From NCBI GenBank assembly GCA_023853785.1, contig JAJIRX010000348.1:1-14651 (forward strand): 14,651 nucleotides of DNA, written 5' to 3'. Shown here piece by piece: positions 8,257 to 14,651 of the stretch. Position numbers and translations under genes: made by a program. The notes under the pieces were generated by a model. The model ran no database searches. It saw only the letters and a program-made list of their open reading frames with translations, and was not told the DNA's origin. Numbering within the stretch: the stretch's first letter is position 1; every line of letters begins with the position of its first letter. Source of the DNA: Psilocybe azurescens. Lineage: Eukaryota > Basidiomycota > Agaricomycetes > Agaricales > Agrocybaceae.

Positions 8257-8283
8257 ACATTTGAGTCATGTGACTTCAAATGT
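8257..8283. repeat. Near-perfect 27-bp palindrome
   Basis: Outer arms ACATTTGA (8257-8264) and TCAAATGT (8276-8283) enclose GTCA-TG-TGAC with one extra T. It lies just beyond the GC island, so it could form a cruciform or be a dyad binding site. Function unknown. Confidence 0.6.
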
Positions 8284-8493
8284 GTCACATCGGACCGCTC
8301 ACCCTGCGGACTGAACAAAATACAGAATTCTGTTGATAAGGACCATATACACTCAGAAAAATATATCAGTCTATTGACTCTACACTCTCTACTGTGTTCT
8401 ATGTGTGATAACTCTTTAATTGATCTAAGTTTTATTTTTCTATTAATATTTTATTTTTTATTAATACTAATATGAACAACCCTCTGCTTGCTG

Positions 8494-8775
8494 TCCGTTG
8501 GACTTCTGTTGGACTTCCATTGGACTTCTGTTGGTCATGTCCGGTGGGATTCCGATGGACTTCCGTTGGTCCTGTCTGGTCATTTCCATTGGACTTTGAC
8601 TGCTGGTTTGGCATTATTCCAGTGGACAGTCCACCCGGACAGTCCGTTGGACTTGTAGTCTATCGGACATTCACTGGAATCTCACCGGAATCTCACCGGA
8701 AAATTTCAGCTGTCCTAGACCAGAAAAATTGTCATTCTGAATATAGAAAGTCCGACGGAGTCCGACCGAGTCTGA
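8494..8775. repeat. Right array of quasi-palindromic TCCRNYGGA words
   Basis: Counterpart of the left array. It begins with an 11-bp tandem run at 8494-8526 whose first unit, TCCGTTGGACT, is identical to that of the left run at 6450. It continues with variants such as CCAGTGGACAGTCCACC, TCACCGGAA repeated, and GTCCGACGGAGTCCGACC. Overlapping frames of 60 and 111 codons here come from the repeats. Confidence 0.8.
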
Positions 8776-8778
8776 CCA

Positions 8779-8798
8779 AAAATGGGGGCCATGTAAAG
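8779..8798 (-). repeat. Right terminal inverted repeat of the 2.56-kb element
   Basis: Its reverse complement begins CTTTACATG and ends GCCCCCATTTT, matching 6242-6261 at 18 of 20 positions. Confidence 0.65.
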
Positions 8799-8803
8799 AC
8801 CTC

Positions 8804-8814
8804 ATAAATTGGTG
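8804..8814. repeat. 11-bp direct repeat, candidate target-site duplication (right)
   Basis: Exact second copy of ATAAATTGGTG found at 6229-6239. The following bases (GCCTTCTTGACC) do not resemble the left flank, so the match is confined to the 11 bases plus at most one more. Confidence 0.6.
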
Positions 8815-8979
8815 GCCTTCTTGACCTAATAAAACATGATTCAACCCTCTTGGTCTACTAGCTAAAGACCTTCTTGGCCTTGAAAGTACAGAATGAGAGG
8901 GAGCTAGGTTGTGAAGCTAGTTGGTATCTTATTTTTGTGAAGATAGCTGGTTGCTATTTTGATGTCTTTATGTTGTAAT

Positions 8980-9376
8980 AGGTAGTTTGTGTGGAGTCAC
9001 AAGAAGCCACCTGTGGAAAAATATTGATGTGTGAGTTGGCCTGGTGGCTCTCTTGTGGCTTGGCTTGTGGCTTTGGCCCTTTTTCACACATGCAGTTCAG
9101 CTAAATCTGGGTCATGTATGAAGTGTGTTACTACTTTCTAACCCACAATGAAATGGTAATGCTCTTTATTTGCATAATTTTAGTCATGAAGGTAGAAATC
9201 CTTGCCCATAGACTTGCCTTTCATCAATTTTTACACATAACTCTCAAAAGTGGGATGAAAAGCATGATACTGGCCTGGTGTGGAGCCACAAACAAAGTCA
9301 CGAGCGAGCCACCAGGCCAACTCACACATCAACATTTTGCCATGAGTGGCTCCTTGTGGCTCCACACAAACTGCCT
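8980..9376. mobile_element. MITE with inverted repeats of about 100 bp
   Basis: About 397 bases. The left arm, about 8980-9075, starts GGTAGTTTGTGTGGAG and contains TTGATGTGTGAGTTGGCCTG. The reverse complement of about 9275-9376 starts GGCAGTTTGTGTGGAG and contains that same 20-base run. The outer boundary allows either a TA duplication (8979-8980 and 9376-9377) or a 3-bp AAT duplication (8977-8979 and 9377-9379), so both Tc1/mariner-type and PIF/Harbinger-type mobilisation fit. The interior has no transposase. It sits at the 3' end of the DUF6589 pseudogene, whose frame is readable up to its right border. Confidence 0.8.
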
Positions 9377-11823
9377 AATACATTTGCATATTTTTGATTC
9401 TTGAGCTTGACCCCAGATCATAAAATAGCTGATTAGAGAGGTGTTGAATGTGTCCCATAGCTGGTGTGGTCTTCTTGAGTATCCGCAGAGTGGCATTTAA
9501 TCTATATGCTCTTGCCTTTATTTTATTGTTGAGATGTTCCACTCAAATATCTGTTAGTTTCCATCCATCTGGCTGGCCAGATGAGTTGACAAACATTCCA
9601 TTAAATGCAACTGCTGCAAAATTGTGAGGCCAGTTATGTATAAAATTATGCAGAAGCTCCATACACTTGTTAGCATAGTTATGACTTCCTGTTGCATAGA
9701 ACATTGGTGTCTAGTACTTGATCATTTGCAAAAGTCTCCCTGGGTGTCCATGTTTGACTGCATGTTGCATTTCTCAAAGGGTCATAAGATTGTGCATAAG
9801 GAGTACAGCATGGCCAGATTCTGTATGGTCCTTTAAAGACTTAGTCCCAAGATATTTGAGTTGTGAAGTTGAATATGTATGAGTCAACAATAGATGTGGC
9901 AAGTGTGTCAAAGTCATTGTATGTGTGGACCTTTTGTACAAACAATTTGTCTAAGTCTTCCAAGGAATCTATGTCCAAAAGTTTGATAGCTGATCGGATG
10001 ATGAGGCTGTGTACAACAACCTCAAGAAATTGTAACCATCCATAATAGTCAACCGTCCAAAGGTTTATTTCCATGGATCAATTGGATAAAATTCAGCATA
10101 GTGCAGACAGACTAACAGCATCTGCACTATCTCCTCCCCAGGTGTTTCCGCCAATGGCTTGAATAAAATTAAGGGAAAAATGCACAAAACCACTAACCAC
10201 TGTAATGCTTGATAGATGATCAAATTGGTGGTTTGAGTGATCTACTGCATATTAGTCCTGTGCAGCATGGTCATGGGCAGTTGTTAAATAATCTCCCAGA
10301 ACAGTGAACATAAAATGTTCAAACATTGATTTTGGTTTCTTGAGGACCTTTCCAAGATAATGCTCCAGAACAACTATGTTTCCATGAGTAGATCCCTGCT
10401 CCTGGTCAAATGTAGGCAAGTAGTACTCCTCAGTTTTGTTAGCTGGCATTGCTTGAGAGTCAAAGAATTGAGGTATGTTAGCAGAATAATGTGAGAAGCC
10501 TTGCATTTCCTCACACAGGATATGCTGAACATGGATGATAGCATGTGTTAGAAAGACTTGTTGATCCTCAGCTGTTGGTAAAATGTCCATAAGTGACTGT
10601 CAGAGAGGAATTGAGTGTTGCACACTGCCAGAATCTGTAAAGCAAGATATGTTGGTGATACAGCTTGTGTCTGAGCCTTCAGGAGTTGGAAGTATTATGA
10701 GAAGAGCAGATACTTCATCATGGGTAATTGAATTATGAAGTGCAGTTGCTTCCCATGTGTGTGCAGTCCAGTTAAAATTATTATAGAGGAGCATTTGAAT
10801 CTTGTTTTGGTCATTTGCTGCTTGTTGAGCTAAACAGATTACATCTTTGCTGAGTATTGCAATCACCTTTGCTTGGAAAAAATAAGGTGCAGTGATTCTG
10901 AAGTGGTTGAACATTTGGATGAGGCATTTTGGGACACAATTGTCCCAAAAATCAGGCTTGTTGATGGTTGCATGATAATTTATTTTGTGGCCATGTAGAT
11001 TCAGTGCCATTGAAGTTATCATTGTCATGCTCTAGGTACATTGTACATTAGCTAAAATTATTAAGAGCACTAACTATGTGCCTCACAATCTTTGGATGAT
11101 GGCTTCCTGCAGCAATTTCCTTTTTATCTGCTGCAGTAAATGCTCTGAGGATATTTTGGAAATGTGGGGTGACTTTTTCATAGCAAGCAGCAAGATCATA
11201 AATGCAGAAGGCATTTATTACTTTCTCACTGACATCATAAAATGAAACTCAAAGAAATGGGCATCCTGTTCCCAGGGACCCTTGGATGCTTGATCAGATA
11301 GCCAGCTCACCTCTTGAGCACACACCTTTGACACTTTCTCAACAACCCATGCTGTCATTTCATCACTTTGAAGCCCCCAGTCTGTCCCACAACTTATCCA
11401 TGACAGCAACAAGCCCATCACTAGCCAGAAATATGTTTGCTACATTCTTGATGCTGCTGTCATCTGAAGTAAACAATGTCTCAAGAAATTGGCCAAGAAA
11501 AACCGCAAGAACTTCTGTATAAACTCCAATGTTAATTGTGCCTTTTCTGTGTTGTGAATTTGAGATGGACAGTTTGTTGGTGTTTCAGGGTTGAGTATGA
11601 AGTTAGAGTCACATTCTTTGTCCTCAGGTAGATCAGAAAGAAAAGAAAATAGTATAGCATCTTGAGAAGGGGTCAATGGAAGAGCCAGAACAGGTAAGGA
11701 ATGAGGGCCCAGAGAGCTGACAGCTTCTGATTCAGACTCTTGCACATCAAAATCATCATCCAAATCGAGGTGCACAAAGTATGGAGTTCTATACTGTTGA
11801 GACATAAGTAAAGAAGTGAGCAA
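9377..11823 (-). pseudogene. DUF6589-domain protein pseudogene
   Basis: A minus-strand remnant of the DUF6589 family, large proteins of unknown function abundant in basidiomycete genomes and probably of mobile-element origin. Blocks in order from 11823 are: an acidic N-terminal stretch (DLDDDFDVQESESEAVSS); MTAWVVEKVSKVCAQEVSWL with SDQASKGPWEQDAHF (about 11360-11240); ILRAFTAADKKEIAAG (about 11130); IQMFNHFRITAPYFFQAKV; and FNWTAHTWEATALHNSITH (about 10770-10710). Then come EYYLPTFDQEQGSTHGNIVV (about 10430-10375), FTVLGDYLTTAHDHAAQD (about 10305-10252) and WTVDYYGWLQFLEVVVHS. The last are KHGHPGRLLQMI and HNYANKCMELLHNFIHNW with FNGMFVNSSGQPDGWK (about 9760-9560). It is broken by in-frame stops at about 10600 (TGA) and 10252 (TAA), several more below 9840, and frameshifts near 11450, 11390, 11240 and 10170. 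A MITE abuts its 3' end. The family call is from recalled sequence patterns; the gene is clearly dead. Confidence 0.82.
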
Positions 11824-12150
11824 TTACATGTACAAGCCACTATTTTATTGAGATTATCTTATTCTCATGTGTGATCAAGACAAATAGAGGTAGATTAGGG
11901 GTGGATGCAACACATTTCTGCCAGTGAATTGCTGACCAACATGCCAAGAAAATCCAAGAATTTTATGAATGCAAAGGTATGGTGTGATCATTGGTAGTAT
12001 CCCAGACTCTAATGGAGGGATATCCATATTGGGTATCTGTTCCAAAAGAGGATGGGAAGCCAAGACTACTTGAGAATATCATTAAATTGCATAGTGACAG
12101 AAACACTTTTAGTGTGTGACTCTTTTGTGACTCAAAGTCAATGACCATAT
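11824..12150. other. Spacer between the DUF6589 and Tc1-like remnants
   Basis: Two overlapping minus-strand frames (61 and 62 codons) have no recognisable features. They could be a decayed upstream exon or leader of the DUF6589 gene, but nothing supports that beyond position. Confidence 0.35.
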
Positions 12151-12151
12151 A

Positions 12152-13310
12152 CAGTGACTCAAAAAACTGTCCAGATGTTTTTGAAATTGAACTTAAATTG
12201 ACTATAGTGTCCTGTAATCTTAATGAAATTACATGATTTAAAATATACTGGGAAGCTCTGAATCACAGCTTTCAGGAGATATAATATATATATGTATTCA
12301 TTTGGTTTATCTATTATTATTAAATACTCTATAAAATTAACACATCCAAACAGTTTCTTTGTGGCCTGTTGGAATATGGGTATCTATATAAACTAGTACT
12401 TTGTGTGATCTCCTTTGCACTCAAAACAGCTGCAACTCTTCTAAGCATACTATTTATCAATTTCACATGGTCATCCTTGGGTATTTTCTCCCATTCCTCT
12501 TGTACTCTATCCCACAACTCCTGGATACTCTTTGGAGCATTTTCATATTCTGCAAGGTGCATTTTGAGAATATGCCACAGATGTTGAATGGGATTGAGGT
12601 CTGGGGATTGTGCTGGCTAGTCTAAAAGCTCTACTTCATAGTCTTTAAACCATTTCTGAGCCTTTTTGGATGTGTGCTTGGGATCATTATCCTGCTGGAA
12701 GATGAAGTTGTCCTGATTGAGGTTGTAATACTCCAGAGTTTGAAAGACATGGTCATTCCAAATGCTCACATAAAGTTCTCCATCCATTCTGTCTTCTATC
12801 CTGCACATGTAGCCAACACCACTTGTTGTAATAAAACCCCAAATCATCACATGTTCTCCTCCAAATTTGATGGTTTACTGTACATGCTGAGTTTAGAGAG
12901 GAGAACTGGCTTTTTCCACACCCACTGCCTTCCATCTGACCCAATGCAATTGATCTTGGTCTCATCTGTGAAAATAACATGTTTCCAGTCTTCTTCTGTC
13001 TAGTGTTCTTACTTCTGGGCAAATTCCAAGTGAGCCTTCTTATGGTTCTTGGAGAGGAATGGCTTTTTGACCTTTCATGCCACAAGATCCTCCTTTTGAG
13101 AGAATTTCAAATAGTTTGGATGGAGATAGATGTGTTTGTGATATTGAGAAACTGGTGGCAGAGTTGTGTGGCAGTATCAGCTTTTTCAGTGGTAACAAGT
13201 CAAACCAGATGGCAACAGTCATGGGAGTGAGTTTAGAAGGACAGTGAGATGTTTAGTGCAGGGTGTCTTTGCAATTGCCCAATACACAACACCCAATTAA
13301 ATATGTATAT
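12152..13310 (-). mobile_element. Tc1-like DNA transposon remnant
   Basis: The left boundary is proposed at TA (12150-12151) followed by CAGTGACTC, the usual start of Tc1-type termini. The transposase remnant runs on the minus strand from about 13310 to 12329. No matching right terminus was found up to 13560, so the other end is truncated or too decayed to see. Confidence 0.6.
12329..13310 (-). pseudogene. Tc1-like DD34E transposase, inactivated
   Basis: Cut-and-paste transposase of the Tc1/mariner superfamily, which uses a D-D-E triad. Reading from the N-terminal side: PSKLTPM and VTTEKADTATQL (helix-turn-helix region, about 13245-13160), then ITNTSISIQTI and KKPFLSKNHKKAHLEFAQK. The first catalytic Asp is in HVIFTDETKINCIGSDGR (about 12985-12930). 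FGGEHVMIWGFITTSGVGY follows, and the second Asp is in FIFQQDNDPKHTSKKAQKWF (about 12710-12650). The third position lies in PAQSPDLNPIQHLWHIL, where the expected Glu is Gln (codon CAA). The tail is EYENAPKSIQELWDRVQEEW. Lesions include TAG for the Trp before PAQSPDLNP (about 12620), two stops just before TEEDWKH, and frameshifts near 12880, 13090 and 13220. Even if read through, the Glu-to-Gln change would abolish catalysis. The family is certain. Confidence 0.92.
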
Positions 13311-13580
13311 TGATCAGTTCAATCAAGGAGGGTAAGCTTTAAGGCTTATTACAATAACTAGTTTAGCAGAGTACAGACTGAGACAATCACTCAAGAGTGA
13401 TCACTAATAGTTAGAAAACCCTTTTAGACAGGCGAGTACACATAGGCCACTGAAATATCAAAGGTGACTCTTTTAGTGAGGGTGATCACCAATATCAAGG
13501 GATCACTTTTGGGGGCAAAAGTGTACATGGGACACTTAACAGATCTCTTTTATATAAACCCAAACTCAAACTATCAAACA
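13311..13580. other. Spacer with GATCAC palindromes
   Basis: No coding frame. The hairpin CACTC-AA-GAGTG (13388-13399) overlaps the palindrome AGTGATCACT (13396-13405). The word GATCAC(C/T)(A/T) recurs near 13398, 13484 and 13501, with CTTTT-like neighbours. TATATAA occurs at 13551-13557, but no gene follows it that would make it a promoter. Confidence 0.45.
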
Positions 13581-13728
13581 CTATAAGCAATCACCCATAT
13601 TGACACATAGTAGATCCTTAGTTCCTATAAGCAACTGGGCAGACTAGTCCACAGTCCTTAGTTTACTATAAGCAATGCCCTGAACAGTCAGATTTTCTCT
13701 GACAGTCACCTCTAGTTACTATAAGCAC
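13581..13728 (+). repeat. CTATAAGCA short repeat at the edge of GC island 2
   Basis: CTATAAGCA recurs at 13581, 13625, 13666 and 13719, spaced 44, 41 and 53 bases apart. The middle copies share a longer unit (CCTTAGTT before, GCCC/GGGC after). A 6-bp hairpin, GTCAGA and TCTGAC at 13687-13692 and 13698-13703, lies between the last two. The final copy leads straight into the GC-rich island. Confidence 0.7.
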
Positions 13729-13734
13729 AGGATG

Positions 13735-14651
13735 TGGATGAGGACGGCCAGCGTGAGGACCAGGACCAGGATGTGGACAACTGCGACTCGCGACCACAAG
13801 GACCAGGGCGAGGCAGGCCACGGCAGGCATGTGGACAAGCCTGACCAGGGCAAGCATGTGGACAGCGAGAGCGACAACGTTGTGCACACAGACAGCCAGG
13901 GCAACAACATCGAGCACGGCCAGAGCAACAACAAGCACAGCCAGGGCAACAATGTGGATGGCCAGGATGACAACGAGCACGGCGGGAGCAAGGACATGGA
14001 CAGCGGGGGCAAGCACAAGCACAAGCACAGCGGGGGCAACAACAGCGGGAAACAACAGCGGGGGCAACAACAGCAGGGTCAATAACACGCACAGCGGGGT
14101 GACAACATGCACAGCAGGGGCAACAACAGTGGGGGCAACAAAACGGACAGCGGGGCATCGACACGGACAGCGGGGGCAACAACATGGACAGTGAGGGCAA
14201 CAACATGGACAGTGAGGGCAACAACACAGACAGTGAGGGCAACAACATGGACAGCGGGGCAATGTGGATGGCCAGTGGTGGCGAGCACAAGCACGGACAG
14301 GGGGACAAGCACAAGCACGGACAGGGGGACAAGCACAAGCACGGACAGGGGGACAAGCACAAGCACAGCAGGGGCAACGACACGGACAGCAAGGGCAATG
14401 ACAGCGGACAGCAAGGGCAACGACATGGACAGCAAGGGCAACGACACGGACAGCAAGGGCAACGACCACGGACAGTGGGGGCAACAATGTGGATGTTGGG
14501 TGGCGAGCACAAGCACAGACAGGGGGACGAGCACAAGCACAGACAGGGGCGAGCACAAGCACAGTGGGGGCAACGACCACGGACAGCAGGGGCAACGACA
14601 TGGATGATGAGGGCAACAATGACAACAGGTAGGATGGACACCGCAGACACG
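13735..14651. repeat. GC-rich minisatellite island 2 (21- and 24-bp units), cut by the window end
   Basis: Low-complexity GGACAG/GGCAAC-rich DNA. A near-perfect 21-bp array lies at 14175-14258 (units from 14175, 14196, 14217 and 14238, core GGCAACAACATGGACAG). A perfect 24-bp array of three units lies at 14285-14356 (core GCACAAGCACGGACAGG), and another 21-bp run with GGACAGCAAGGGCAACG lies at about 14385-14470. The 21-bp unit translates as M-D-S-E-G-N-N or M-D-S-K-G-N-D on the plus strand. The phase changes along the island and stops interrupt it (for example TAA ending the 117-codon frame at 14085). It is therefore not one intact gene, although frames of 319 and 312 codons are open on the minus strand. 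Its unit is the reverse complement of the unit in island 1 at 16-17 of 21 positions. Confidence 0.85.

Larger units (their letters stand above)
6240..8803. mobile_element. Candidate long-terminal-repeat-array (Foldback/MULE-like) non-autonomous DNA element
   Basis: About 2,564 bases bounded by the 11-bp direct repeat ATAAATTGGTG. Its ends are inverted: the left one at 6242-6261 begins CTTTACAG and contains GCCCCCATTTT. The reverse complement of 8779-8798 matches it at 18 of 20 bases. Immediately inside each terminus lies a 280-310-bp array of short quasi-palindromic words of the form TCC-RNY-GGA. Inside these are AT-rich spacers, a direct repeat of about 76 bp, and a GC-rich minisatellite island. 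No transposase frame exists, so it would need one supplied in trans. A few bases (2 left, 5 right) separate the duplication from the matched ends, so the exact boundaries are uncertain. The alternative is a TA duplication at the CAGTG-like end, as in Tc1-type elements. Confidence 0.6.

Noticed and set aside
6261..8775. CRISPR array
   Set aside because: The repeated words are only 9-11 bp, lack uniform spacers, and the sequence is fungal.
9114..9404. 96-codon plus-strand open frame
   Set aside because: It runs through the interior and right arm of the MITE and shows no transposase motif.
13551..13557. TATATAA as a promoter of a gene starting at 13732
   Set aside because: The downstream frame is minisatellite sequence that ends at 14085 and changes phase; AT-rich DNA gives such strings by chance.
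13666..14650. Minus-strand open frames of 319 and 312 codons
   Set aside because: Two overlapping frames over the same 21/24-bp minisatellite, both of repetitive Leu/Cys/Pro/Ser/Val composition; openness follows from the repeat period and lack of stops, not from coding.

Overview
The window looks like a transposon graveyard from an Agaricomycete (mushroom-forming basidiomycete) fungus. The evidence is protein-level: a degenerate copy of the RecQ-like helicase that is amplified in these fungi, a degenerate DUF6589 protein (a large, mostly basidiomycete family) and a dead Tc1-like DD34E transposase of the basidiomycete type. No intact, convincing protein-coding gene was found. Family names come from recognising motifs by eye, without a database search.

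Layout. 1-360: low-complexity repeats and an AAAAG tract. 580-3063 (+): a RecQ-like helicase pseudogene with a stop, frameshifts, a ruined Walker A and a ruined arginine motif; a CpG-containing patch (about 2221-2415) separates its body from a probable C-terminal piece. 3064-6058: AT-rich, gene-poor DNA with a degenerate tandem repeat (4535-4800) and a second CpG-containing patch (5381-5700). 6059-6226: a 98-bp tandem duplication. 6240-8803: the most unusual object, a candidate 2.56-kb DNA element. It is bounded by an 11-bp direct repeat and imperfect terminal inverted repeats, has arrays of small quasi-palindromic words at both ends and carries a very GC- and CpG-rich minisatellite island of about 1.07 kb. 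8980-9376: a MITE with inverted repeats of about 100 bp, lying against or inside the 3' end of the next pseudogene. 9377-11823 (-): the DUF6589 pseudogene. 12152-13310 (-): the Tc1-like remnant. 13581-13728: a short CTATAAGCA repeat. 13735-14651: a second GC-rich minisatellite island, cut by the window end.

Two themes tie the window together. First, the AT-rich sequence is almost stripped of CpG (none from 2919 to 3730), and many lesions in the pseudogenes are what CpG-to-TpG/CpA decay produces, such as Arg codons turned into stop, His, Cys or Gln. Against this background the two minisatellite islands and two short patches keep their CpGs. Second, the two islands, about 6 kb apart, are built from the same 21-bp unit in opposite orientations. 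Read on one strand each, it spells a seven-residue x-D-S-E-G-x-x repeat. No gene network can be proposed; the contents are mobile-element remains and repeats.
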